This document shows, one piece after another, positions 6,880 to 13,658 of a stretch of 22,799 bases of DNA; within the stretch, counting starts at the first letter, position 1, and each line of letters starts with the position of its first letter. The stretch is from NCBI GenBank assembly GCA_947367285.1, contig CANBDB010000009.1:1-22799 (forward strand), given 5' to 3'. The stretch is from an uncultured Clostridia bacterium (GTDB lineage: Bacteria; Bacillota; Clostridia; Oscillospirales; CAG-272). Position numbers and translations under genes: made by a program. The notes under the pieces are model-generated. The model ran no database searches. It saw only the letters and a program-made list of their open reading frames with translations, and was not told where the DNA came from.

Positions 6880-7602
6880 TTAATTTGCAACGTACATTTG
6901 TTTATATGGATTTTTTGTATCAGGCGTAATAACGGTAAATTCTGCATTCATTACATCGTTTACTTCAAGTCCCAAAAGGGCACAGTATTCCGTGAGATAA
7001 GGTTTGATCTCGTCAAGGTCGGCTTTCGTCGCGCGTGTGGCTCTGACCTGGCTCGGAAAACGAATATTTGAGCAATCCGAGCGCAGATACATCTTTCCAC
7101 CGTGCATTCCCGTGCAGGGAAAATTGCTGACGATCGGCTTATCATTCTCCGTAAGACCGAGAACGATGATCCTGCCGCCTGCCTGATACTCACCGAGAAA
7201 GCTACCTGCTTTGCCGCCGATGATCATAACGGGAACCTTGTCCTCGTATGCCTTCATATGGATTCCTGCGCGATAACCGGCGTTGCCTTTTACGTAGATT
7301 CTACCGCCGCGCATGGCATACCCTGCGGCATCTCCGATATTGCCTTCAACGACGATGTAACCGTCATTCATTGTATCTCCGACTGCATCCTGTGCATTGC
7401 CTTTCACGCGAATTGCCGCACCGTTGAGGTAAGCACCAAGCGCATTTCCGGGCGTACCCGTGATTGTGATGGCTTTATCCGACATTCCCGCGGCGATAAA
7501 TCTTTGACCGCAGCAGTTCAAAATTTCCAATTCACTTTTGGTATTGCGGAGTTTTCCGTTGATGGTGGCATAGTTAAGCCCTTTTGCATCAATATATATC
7601 AT
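6880..7602 (-). CDS. gltB3: Glutamate synthase GXGXG-domain subunit (GltB3-type)
   Basis: The 240-residue protein is almost entirely the right-handed beta-helix of the glutamate synthase alpha subunit (GXGXG domain). Its repeats, such as GNALGAYLNGAAIRVKGNA, GYIVVEGNIGDAAGYAMRGG and VKGNAGYRAGIHMK, place glycines at regular turns. In one-piece GltB this domain sits at the C-terminus, beyond the FMN domain, and has a structural role. Here it is a separate gene, as in archaeal-type GOGAT. Its ATG overlaps the stop of the FAD oxidoreductase gene by one base (TAATG), indicating translational coupling and a shared complex. The related FwdC/GlxC families have the same fold, but the neighbours settle the assignment. 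Confidence 0.9.
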   Translation of the reverse strand: MIYIDAKGLNYATINGKLRNTKSELEILNCCGQRFIAAGMSDKAITITGTPGNALGAYLNGAAIRVKGNAQDAVGDTMNDGYIVVEGNIGDAAGYAMRGGRIYVKGNAGYRAGIHMKAYEDKVPVMIIGGKAGSFLGEYQAGGRIIVLGLTENDKPIVSNFPCTGMHGGKMYLRSDCSNIRFPSQVRATRATKADLDEIKPYLTEYCALLGLEVNDVMNAEFTVITPDTKNPYKQMYVAN

Positions 7603-8849
7603 TATACCACACCTCCGAGCATTTTTCTACGCTGATTTTGTGAATATGCGAATAAAGTTGGATTTTTTTTCAAAATATCGAAATTTATCGTATCAATCGG
7701 CACCCTTTCACGAATAAGCGACGTATAAATACCCGCACGTTCCACTTGTCCGATCAGAATGAAGCCCGTCAGAACGCCGTCTTTGGTAAACAGACGCTTG
7801 AGTGTTCCGTTGCCTTTTTCTTCGTACATCTCACCGCCGTCACTCTCCCCAAAATAACTTCCCGCCGTGATCGCATGCAATCCGAAGAACCCGATGGAGT
7901 TCATGGGAATTGCTTTATCAAACACCTCGTTACCGCCTGCCATATTCACACCTGCGGTATGTCCCTGCATATAAGCATTGGGAAGAATGGCAAGTACACG
8001 GTGATCTCCGAGAGAAATATCCATTCCCTCGGTGCAATCTCCGGCCGCATAAACGTCCGAGAGGGAGGTCTGCATTTGCTCATTCACGAGAATGCCTCTG
8101 TTTACCTCGCCGCCAAGCTCCCCCACAAGAGTCGTATTGGCTCGTACTCCGACCGCCATGATAAGAATATCGAATTCGACAGTAGCACCGCTTTTCATCG
8201 TGGCTTTATTTCCGTTAAACTCTGTGGCTGTATCGCCAAGCATAAATTTGATACCGTTTTCTTCAAGACGTGCTTGCATTAGCGCGGCACATTCCTCGTC
8301 AAGAATGCTGGAAAGCACTCTTGTAGCAAGGTCACAGACCGTGATAGATCCGACACGCCCCGAGATTCCCTCGGCACATTTGAGTCCAATCAGACCCGCG
8401 CCAACGATCAACACTTTGCTATCCTTAGTGAGTACCTTTTCAAGCGAGAGGGTATCGTTCAAGGTCATAAAGGAAAATTTATTTTGTACTGTTTCGAGTC
8501 CCTTGATCGGTGGAATAAAAGGCGCAGAACCGGTAGCAACACAGATGGAGGTATAGGGAAGTACCGTACCGTCGTCGAGCAGAACGCTTTTTTCGTCCTT
8601 GCTTATCTTCTCGGCTTTTCTTCCGTAGAGAACCCGACAACCGTTCGATTCGTAAAAGTCGGGCTTTCTGTAATTCATTTTATCAAACGTCGTTATTCCT
8701 TCAAGATAATAAGAAATGAGGGGGCGACCGTAAACGGGGTACTGTTCCTCCGAAACAACTGTAATGGGCGAGGTTTGGTCAACGCTTCGAATACCTTCAA
8801 TGCATCCCACAGCGGCAACACCGTTACCGATGATTACGTGTTCAGTCAT
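7602..8849 (-). CDS. FAD-dependent NAD(P)H oxidoreductase of the split glutamate synthase
   Basis: The 415-residue protein is a pyridine nucleotide-disulfide oxidoreductase-type flavoprotein. An FAD-binding GNGVAAVGCIEGI loop opens the N-terminus, a second Rossmann loop VLIVGAGLIGLKCAEGI binds NAD(P)H mid-protein, and the FAD-contacting VYAAGDC motif follows. The C-terminal region resembles NADH-rubredoxin/nitrite reductase-like proteins, with no redox-active CxxxxC disulfide visible in the expected place. In this operon it most likely passes electrons from NAD(P)H through the ferredoxin subunit to the FMN synthase subunit, replacing classical GltD. The start at 8849 (MTEHVIIGNG) has GGGG eight bases upstream and overlaps the ferredoxin gene by eight bases. 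Use of NADH or NADPH cannot be decided here. Confidence 0.85.
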   Translation of the reverse strand: MTEHVIIGNGVAAVGCIEGIRSVDQTSPITVVSEEQYPVYGRPLISYYLEGITTFDKMNYRKPDFYESNGCRVLYGRKAEKISKDEKSVLLDDGTVLPYTSICVATGSAPFIPPIKGLETVQNKFSFMTLNDTLSLEKVLTKDSKVLIVGAGLIGLKCAEGISGRVGSITVCDLATRVLSSILDEECAALMQARLEENGIKFMLGDTATEFNGNKATMKSGATVEFDILIMAVGVRANTTLVGELGGEVNRGILVNEQMQTSLSDVYAAGDCTEGMDISLGDHRVLAILPNAYMQGHTAGVNMAGGNEVFDKAIPMNSIGFFGLHAITAGSYFGESDGGEMYEEKGNGTLKRLFTKDGVLTGFILIGQVERAGIYTSLIRERVPIDTINFDILKKNPTLFAYSQNQRRKMLGGVV

Positions 8850-9285
8850 TATCATCGCCCCTTTCCTCATAGACAATAGCATTGTTCGGACAACCCTTTA
8901 CACAAGCGGGAGCCCCACAGGAGTTCTGCAAGCAAAGCTCGCATTTTTGCATAACGCCGTTTTCGTTTGTTGCAAGTGCACCGTAAGGGCATACCAATAT
9001 GCAGGTATAGCAGCCTACGCATTTGCTTTGGTCAATGTGAATTAAACCGTCCTCGCGTGTGATTGCACCTGCGATACAGCTTTTGACACACATAGGATCC
9101 TCGCAATGACGGCAGGAAACTGCATACGATATTTTTTCGTTGCCTTCTATGTGGATCCTCGGAAAGATCGGTTTGTCTTTGAGTGCCGTTGCCATATCGG
9201 TCATACCGGAATTGGCAAAAGCACAGTTATATTCACATAAGTGGCAGCCAAGACACCACTCTTCATTTACATATACTCTTTTCAT
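8842..9285 (-). CDS. Four-cluster 4Fe-4S ferredoxin subunit (HycB/DmsB-like)
   Basis: The 147-residue protein has 17 cysteines in four groups: C11-C14-C17-C21, C58-C61-C66-C70, C89-C92-C95-C99 and C115-C118-C123/C128-C132. This is the layout of electron-transfer subunits such as DmsB, HycB and PhsB, predicting four [4Fe-4S] clusters. Between the FMN synthase subunit gene and the FAD oxidoreductase gene, it is the natural electron wire of the glutamate synthase complex. The start is the ATG at 9285 with GAGGT nine bases upstream; a longer frame to 9354 would begin inside the gltB2 gene. The neighbouring gltB2 stop is only 10 bases away and the next gene overlaps by eight bases. Confidence 0.92.
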   Translation of the reverse strand: MKRVYVNEEWCLGCHLCEYNCAFANSGMTDMATALKDKPIFPRIHIEGNEKISYAVSCRHCEDPMCVKSCIAGAITREDGLIHIDQSKCVGCYTCILVCPYGALATNENGVMQKCELCLQNSCGAPACVKGCPNNAIVYEERGDDND

Positions 9286-9295
9286 GATGTTTACC

Positions 9296-10801
9296 TCATT
9301 CTCCCACGTGGGATATACCGAGTATCTGCAACTCCTTGTCGGTAAGTCCGACACCTCTGAGCATCAGTCGGTTGCCACGGAGGGCTTCGATTGAATTGAT
9401 ACCCATACCGCCCATCAGCTCCTTGATTTCGTGTTGCCAAGCGCGCATCAGGTTGACGAGTCTTTGATAACCGAGATCGGGATTGAGGCGCTTGACAAGC
9501 TCGGGACGTTGTGTTGCAATACCCCAGTTACACTTGCCGGTCTGGCAAGTACGGCAGAGATGACAGCCAAGGGCGAGCAGAGCCGCAGTAGCAATATAGC
9601 AGGCATCCGCACCAAGTGCAATTGCCTTTACCACGTCTGCGGCAGAACGGATACTACCACCTACCACAAGGGATACGTTATTTCTGATGCCTTCATCGCG
9701 CAAACGCTGATCAACCGAAGCAAGAGCAAGCTCAATCGGAATACCTACGTTATCGCGGATTCTCGTAGGAGCCGCACCCGTACCGCCGCGGAATCCGTCA
9801 ATAGCAATGATATCCGCACCGCTTCGTGCAATTCCGCTGGCAATAGCGGCAATGTTGTGGACTGCCGCAACCTTGACGATGATCGGCTTTTTGTATTCGG
9901 TTGCTTCCTTTAAGGAATAAACGAGCTGGCGCAGATCCTCGATGGAATAAATGTCGTGATGCGGAGCAGGGGAGATGGCATCCGAGCCTTCGGGTATCAT
10001 ACGAGTGCGGGATACGTCACCGACGATCTTGGCACCGGGCAGATGTCCACCGATGCCGGGCTTTGCGCCCTGTCCCATTTTGATTTCAACCGCCGCGCCT
10101 GCCTTCAGATATTCCTCGTGAACACCAAAGCGTCCCGATGCAACCTGTACGATGGTGTTCTCACCATAGACGTAAAAATCCTCATGAAGTCCGCCCTCGC
10201 CCGTATTATAAAGAATACCGAGCTCCTTGGCGGCACGCGCAAGGCTTTCGTGTGCGTTATAGCTAATTGAGCCGTAGCTCATCGCGGAGAACATCATCGG
10301 CATCGAAAGCTCAAGCTGAGGCGGAAGCTTGCAGATCAGCTTACCGTCAGCACCTCTCTCGACCTTTTCGGGTTTCTTTCCGAGGAACACCTTGGTTTCC
10401 ATTGGCTCACGAAGAGGGTCGATTGGCGGGTTTGTGACTTGAGACGCATTGATCAGGATTTTATCCCAATATACGGGAAGAGGCTTGGGATTTCCCATTG
10501 AGGATAGCAGGACCGCACCGCTTCCCGCTTGCTTGTATATTTCATTGACGGTATCCTGTTGCCAGTTAGCGTTTTCACGAAGCTGACAGTCGCTTTTTAC
10601 GATCTTGAGTGCACGTGTCGGACACAGAGAAACGCAACGGTGGCAGTCCACGCACTTTGACTCGTCGCTGAGCATGATCTTGTGTTCCTCATCGTAGGTA
10701 TGTACTTCGTTGGCGCACTGTCGTTCGCAAACACGGCAGGTCACGCAGCGGCTGTCATTTCTGACAACTTCAAATTCCGGATAGATAAAGTTTACAGCCA
10801 T
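9296..10801 (-). CDS. gltB2: Glutamate synthase FMN-binding subunit with N-terminal 2x[4Fe-4S] domain (archaeal type)
   Basis: The 501-residue protein forms glutamate from 2-oxoglutarate and ammonia released by the glutaminase subunit. Residues 15-65 hold two ferredoxin-type cysteine sets (C19-C22-C25-C29 and C50-C53-C56-C60). The rest is the FMN-binding TIM-barrel synthase domain: MFSAMSYGSISYNAHESLA, NTGEGGLHEDF, EIKMGQGAKPGIGGHLPG, SPAPHHDIYSIEDL, DGFRGGTGAAP and GGSIRSAADVVKAIALGAD. A cysteine cluster GCHLCRTCQTGKCNWGIATQ is the probable [3Fe-4S] site. In classical GltB this domain is part of a roughly 1500-residue polypeptide; here it is separate. Its ATG shares one base with the glutaminase gene stop (TGATG), so the two are translationally coupled. 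Electrons probably arrive from the ferredoxin gene that follows. Confidence 0.96.
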   Translation of the reverse strand: MAVNFIYPEFEVVRNDSRCVTCRVCERQCANEVHTYDEEHKIMLSDESKCVDCHRCVSLCPTRALKIVKSDCQLRENANWQQDTVNEIYKQAGSGAVLLSSMGNPKPLPVYWDKILINASQVTNPPIDPLREPMETKVFLGKKPEKVERGADGKLICKLPPQLELSMPMMFSAMSYGSISYNAHESLARAAKELGILYNTGEGGLHEDFYVYGENTIVQVASGRFGVHEEYLKAGAAVEIKMGQGAKPGIGGHLPGAKIVGDVSRTRMIPEGSDAISPAPHHDIYSIEDLRQLVYSLKEATEYKKPIIVKVAAVHNIAAIASGIARSGADIIAIDGFRGGTGAAPTRIRDNVGIPIELALASVDQRLRDEGIRNNVSLVVGGSIRSAADVVKAIALGADACYIATAALLALGCHLCRTCQTGKCNWGIATQRPELVKRLNPDLGYQRLVNLMRAWQHEIKELMGGMGINSIEALRGNRLMLRGVGLTDKELQILGISHVGE

Positions 10802-11907
10802 CAGAAACAGCCCTCCTTTACATTGACGATAACGGGCTCACCGCCTGCGGGTGCCCAGACATTTTCCACGTTCGGTTCCATTACGCGAATCGCCGCTTCT
10901 TCGCTGGCGATATATATCTTATTATTCTTTTCACCGACAACCATGGAACGAAGCTTGAGACGGTCGTTGAGTGCCATAAGTCCTCCGTTGTAACCCAAAA
11001 CGATGGAAAACGGACCCGTTATGAGCAGGCTTGGGAAAAGGGTACGAAGATAGGTATGCTTCTCCTTATCCTCTATATCGGTTTTATTGGCGATCGTGCT
11101 CCAGAAGGGAGCGGCAACAACGCTTGTTGCCTCTTCAAGCGTAAGTCCCTGCACACGCACGAGATAATCAAAGATGTAGGTAATGACCTCGGTATCGGTC
11201 TGGAGATTACACTTGTATCCAAACATTTCAATATATCTTCTGTTTGCATCGTAAGAAGAGATCTCTCCGTTATGAACGATAGAGTAATCAAGGAGAGTAA
11301 AGGGATGCGCTCCGCCCCACCAGCCGGGCGTGTTGGTCGGATATCTGCCGTGAGCAGTCCACGAGTATCCTTCATATTCATCTAATCTGTAGAATTCGCC
11401 TACGTCCTCGGGAAAGCCGACAGCCTTGAAGGTTCCCATATTCTTTCCGCTGGAAAATACGTATGCGCCGGGCATTTCGGTATTGATCTTCATTACGGTA
11501 CGAACGACAAATTCCTTTTCGTCAAGCTGCATGGAATCAAGCACGGAACGCAAGGGAGCAACGAAGTAACGCCAGATGATGGGCTCGTCGGTGATCGCAG
11601 GGATCTTTCGCGTGGGCATGATCTCGGATTTTACAATTTCAAATCTTTCCTTTAAGAATACTTCGCAATTTTTTCTCGTTGCACGCTCGTCAAAGAAAAA
11701 ATGAAGAGCGTACAGATCCTTGTATTCCGGATAGATGCCGTAAGCGGCAAAGCCACCGCCCAGACCGTTGGAGCGGTCGTGCATAGGCTTCATCGCTTCA
11801 ATAATCGGTCTGCCCGACATTCTCTCGCCGTCCTTGGCGATCACAGCTGCGATGGCGCATCCCGACGGAATACGTACTTGACCTTCTTTCAACATAATCG
11901 TAACCAT
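10801..11907 (-). CDS. gltB1: Glutamate synthase glutamine amidotransferase subunit (class II GATase, archaeal type)
   Basis: The 368-residue protein is the N-terminal-nucleophile glutaminase of the split GOGAT; it hydrolyses glutamine and supplies ammonia to gltB2. The nucleophile is most likely C17 in VRIPSGCAIAAVI, which implies removal of a 16-residue propeptide before activity, as known for other GltB and GATase II enzymes. YSWTAHGRYPTNTPGWWGGA, the oxyanion HNGEISSYDANRR and TDTEVITYIFDYL are hallmarks of the fold. I chose the ATG at 11907, preceded by AGGAAAGG; a second ATG at 11895 is possible but worse placed, and the longer frame to 11991 would translate the leader hairpin. It is the first gene of the eight-gene operon. 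Confidence 0.93.
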   Translation of the reverse strand: MVTIMLKEGQVRIPSGCAIAAVIAKDGERMSGRPIIEAMKPMHDRSNGLGGGFAAYGIYPEYKDLYALHFFFDERATRKNCEVFLKERFEIVKSEIMPTRKIPAITDEPIIWRYFVAPLRSVLDSMQLDEKEFVVRTVMKINTEMPGAYVFSSGKNMGTFKAVGFPEDVGEFYRLDEYEGYSWTAHGRYPTNTPGWWGGAHPFTLLDYSIVHNGEISSYDANRRYIEMFGYKCNLQTDTEVITYIFDYLVRVQGLTLEEATSVVAAPFWSTIANKTDIEDKEKHTYLRTLFPSLLITGPFSIVLGYNGGLMALNDRLKLRSMVVGEKNNKIYIASEEAAIRVMEPNVENVWAPAGGEPVIVNVKEGCF

Positions 11908-11922
11908 TGCCTTTCCTGAAAC

Positions 11923-11986
11923 AAAAAAGCAAAGGCGTTCACGGATAGACAGCGTGTGCTGTATCCTATGAACGCCTTTACTCATA
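11923..11986 (-). promoter_or_regulatory. ANTAR-type hexaloop hairpin overlapping a terminator, gltB operon leader
   Basis: Right after the predicted start of transcription, the minus strand reads TATGAGT-[AAAGGC]-GTTCATA (plus 11986-11967). This is a 7-base-pair hairpin (two G-U pairs) with an A1/G4 hexaloop. The same bases AAAGGCGTTCA pair perfectly over 11 positions with TGAACGCCTTT (minus strand; plus 11941-11931) to make a terminator hairpin, with an inner GGATA/TATCC stem, ending in TTTTTT (plus 11928-11923). Because a promoter lies directly upstream and the divergent gene points away, this cannot be the terminator of another gene. It must act on the gltB operon itself, as an attenuator. 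Confidence 0.78.
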
Positions 11987-11993
11987 TGCAAGC

Positions 11994-12022
11994 ATTATAG
12001 CACGAAACTTGCAGATTGTCAA
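11994..12022 (-). promoter_or_regulatory. Sigma-A promoter of the gltB operon
   Basis: The minus strand shows TTGACA (plus 12022-12017), a 17-base spacer and TATAAT (plus 11999-11994), a perfect consensus promoter. Transcription would start near 11987, at the first bases of the hexaloop hairpin. Such a strong core promoter suggests that control is exerted after initiation, by attenuation. Confidence 0.93.
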
Positions 12023-12083
12023 GGCGTTTTCGGGAAAAATTTCAGATTTTGCAGGATTTTTCAAAAAACTTTTCAAAAACCCC

Positions 12084-12112
12084 TTGACAAACCACAAGCG
12101 AGGGTGTATAAT
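12084..12112 (+). promoter_or_regulatory. Sigma-A promoter of gdhA
   Basis: TTGACA (12084-12089), a 17-base spacer and TATAAT (12107-12112) form a perfect consensus promoter facing the nitrogen genes on the plus strand. Two adjacent A/T-tract repeats (TTTTTCAAAAAAC and TTTTCAAAAAC, 12057-12080) directly upstream could serve as an UP element. The -35 boxes of this and the gltB promoter are about 61 bases apart, back to back. Nothing else in 11908-12207 looks coding. Confidence 0.93.
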
Positions 12113-12121
12113 GTGTCGCGT

Positions 12122-12177
12122 AAAGGCAAAGGCGTCTTTGACAGGGTAACACCTATCAGAGCCGCCTTTGCCTTTTT
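12122..12177 (+). promoter_or_regulatory. ANTAR-type hexaloop hairpin overlapping a terminator, gdhA leader
   Basis: AAAGGC-[AAAGGC]-GTCTTT (12122-12139) forms a 6-base-pair hairpin with an A1/G4 hexaloop. The alternative fold pairs AAAGGCAAAGGCG (12122-12134) with CGCCTTTGCCTTT (12163-12175), 13 perfect pairs. It adds a further inner helix and a GTAACA loop, and ends in T residues: a very stable terminator. The hairpin begins about three bases after the predicted transcription start, so transcription of gdhA would stop at once unless the small hairpin is stabilised. It cannot be the terminator of an upstream gene, because it lies downstream of the gdhA promoter. Confidence 0.78.
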
Positions 12178-12207
12178 ATGTTTCACACATTAAGGAGGAT
12201 TTCTGTT

Positions 12208-13542
12208 ATGTCATACGTAGATGAGGTAATAGAGCAAGTTGTAAGTCAAAACCCAAACGAGCCCGAATTTCATCAGGCAGTCAAGGAAGTTCTGGAATCG
12301 ATCCGAGTAGTGGTCGATCAGAATGAGGAGCAGTTCAGACGCGATGCTCTCTTGGAGCGTCTGTGCAATCCCGAGCGCCAGATCAAATTCCGTGTACCGT
12401 GGATCGACGATAAAGGACAGGTACACGTCAACACAGGCTATCGCGTTCAGTTTAATAGCGCGATCGGTCCGTATAAGGGAGGCTTAAGACTTCATCCTTC
12501 TGTTAATATCGGAATTATCAAGTTCCTCGGCTTTGAACAGATTTTCAAAAATTCTCTGACCGGTCTTCCCATCGGAGGAGGAAAGGGCGGTTCCGATTTT
12601 GATCCCAAGGGCAAGAGTGACCGCGAGGTGATGGCGTTCTGCCAGAGCTTTATGAGTGAGCTTTGCAAATACATCGGAGCAGACACCGACGTTCCCGCAG
12701 GAGATATCGGAACGGGGGCACGTGAGATCGGATATATGTTCGGTCAATATAAGAAGCTCAGAGGCTTGTTTGAGGGTGTACTCACGGGGAAGGGACTTTC
12801 CTATGGCGGTTCACTTGCAAGAACCGAGGCTACGGGCTATGGTCTCTTATATTTGACCGAGAAAATGCTGAAATGCCACGGTGTAGATATGAAGGGAAAG
12901 ACCGTTACAGTTTCGGGTGCCGGTAATGTTGCCATTTATGCAATCGAGAAGGCAGAGCAGATGGGGGCAAAGCCTGTGACCTGCTCAGACTCTACCGGTT
13001 GGGTTTACGATCCCGACGGAATCGACGTTGCGGCGCTCAAGGAGATCAAGGAAGTCAAGAGACAAAGACTTACGGAATATAAGAAATACAGACCAAATTC
13101 CGAATACCACGAGGGCAAGGGTGTATGGACCGTTAAGAGTGATATCGCTCTTCCTTGTGCTACGCAGAACGAGCTTGACCTTGAGGATGCAAAGATGCTG
13201 GTTGCAAACGGTGTGATCGCAGTTTGCGAGGGGGCAAATATGCCTACCACTGCCGAGGCGACCAAGTATTTCCAAGAGAACAACGTGTATTTCGTTCCGG
13301 GTAAGGCGGCAAATGCGGGCGGTGTTGCAACATCGGCACTTGAAATGTCTCAGAATAGCGAACGCTTGTCTTGGAGCTTTGAAAAGGTAGACGGTGAGCT
13401 CAAGGGCATTATGGTTCGTTTGTATCACAACATTGACGATGCCGCAAAGAAGTATGGCTTCGAGGGCAATTACGTAGTCGGTGCGAACATTGCGGGCTTT
13501 GAAAAGGTCGTAGATGCAATGAATGCACAGGGCATAGTTTAA
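12208..13542 (+). CDS. gdhA: NADP-type glutamate dehydrogenase
   Basis: The 444-residue protein matches hexameric bacterial glutamate dehydrogenase in length and motifs. Residues K90 (GPYKGGLRLHP), K114 and K126 (LPIGGGKGGSDFDPKG) and D166 (DVPAGDIGTGAREIG) form the glutamate/2-oxoglutarate site, corresponding closely to C. symbiosum numbering. SGAGNVAIYAIEKAEQMG (about 236-253) is the dinucleotide loop, and CSDSTGWVYDP after it favours NADP(H). It reductively aminates 2-oxoglutarate with ammonium in the cytosol, the low-affinity route into glutamate. The ATG at 12208 has TAAGGAGGA eight bases upstream; the in-frame ATG at 12178 lies in the terminator tail and has no ribosome binding site. 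It is the first gene of the plus-strand nitrogen series, behind the attenuator at 12122-12177. Confidence 0.97.
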   Translation: MSYVDEVIEQVVSQNPNEPEFHQAVKEVLESIRVVVDQNEEQFRRDALLERLCNPERQIKFRVPWIDDKGQVHVNTGYRVQFNSAIGPYKGGLRLHPSVNIGIIKFLGFEQIFKNSLTGLPIGGGKGGSDFDPKGKSDREVMAFCQSFMSELCKYIGADTDVPAGDIGTGAREIGYMFGQYKKLRGLFEGVLTGKGLSYGGSLARTEATGYGLLYLTEKMLKCHGVDMKGKTVTVSGAGNVAIYAIEKAEQMGAKPVTCSDSTGWVYDPDGIDVAALKEIKEVKRQRLTEYKKYRPNSEYHEGKGVWTVKSDIALPCATQNELDLEDAKMLVANGVIAVCEGANMPTTAEATKYFQENNVYFVPGKAANAGGVATSALEMSQNSERLSWSFEKVDGELKGIMVRLYHNIDDAAKKYGFEGNYVVGANIAGFEKVVDAMNAQGIV

Positions 13543-13571
13543 GGTAATAAGTAAGAGTGAAAAGTGAATAA

Positions 13572-13630
13572 GTGAAGGCAATGGCGTCTTTCTTGTGTAA
13601 AAAGCAGGACAGACGCCTATCACATTTTTT
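13572..13630 (+). promoter_or_regulatory. ANTAR-type hexaloop hairpin overlapping a terminator, glnN leader
   Basis: GAAGGC-[AATGGC]-GTCTTT (13574-13591) makes a 6-base-pair hairpin whose hexaloop again has A1 and G4. The competing hairpin pairs GGCGTCT (13583-13589) with AGACGCC (13611-13617), extended by GTGA/TCAC, and is followed by TTTTTT (13625-13630). It lies in the 116-base gap between gdhA and glnN, so it could also simply terminate gdhA. I see no promoter in the gap, so readthrough from gdhA would feed glnN. Confidence 0.62.
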
Positions 13631-13658
13631 AGAACAATTTGCAAAGGAGAAATATATT

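Noticed and set aside
11936..11966. Inner hairpin of the gltB terminator as a second ANTAR hexaloop (P2)
   Set aside because: The loop reads CACACG or ACAC, which lacks A at position 1 with G at position 4, so it does not meet the ANTAR rule.
12122..13630. Glutamine riboswitch (glnA or Downstream-peptide RNA) as an explanation for the gdhA and glnN leaders
   Set aside because: The conserved three-way junction and consensus of that class are absent, and the class is largely cyanobacterial. The shared feature here is a small hexaloop hairpin inside a terminator.
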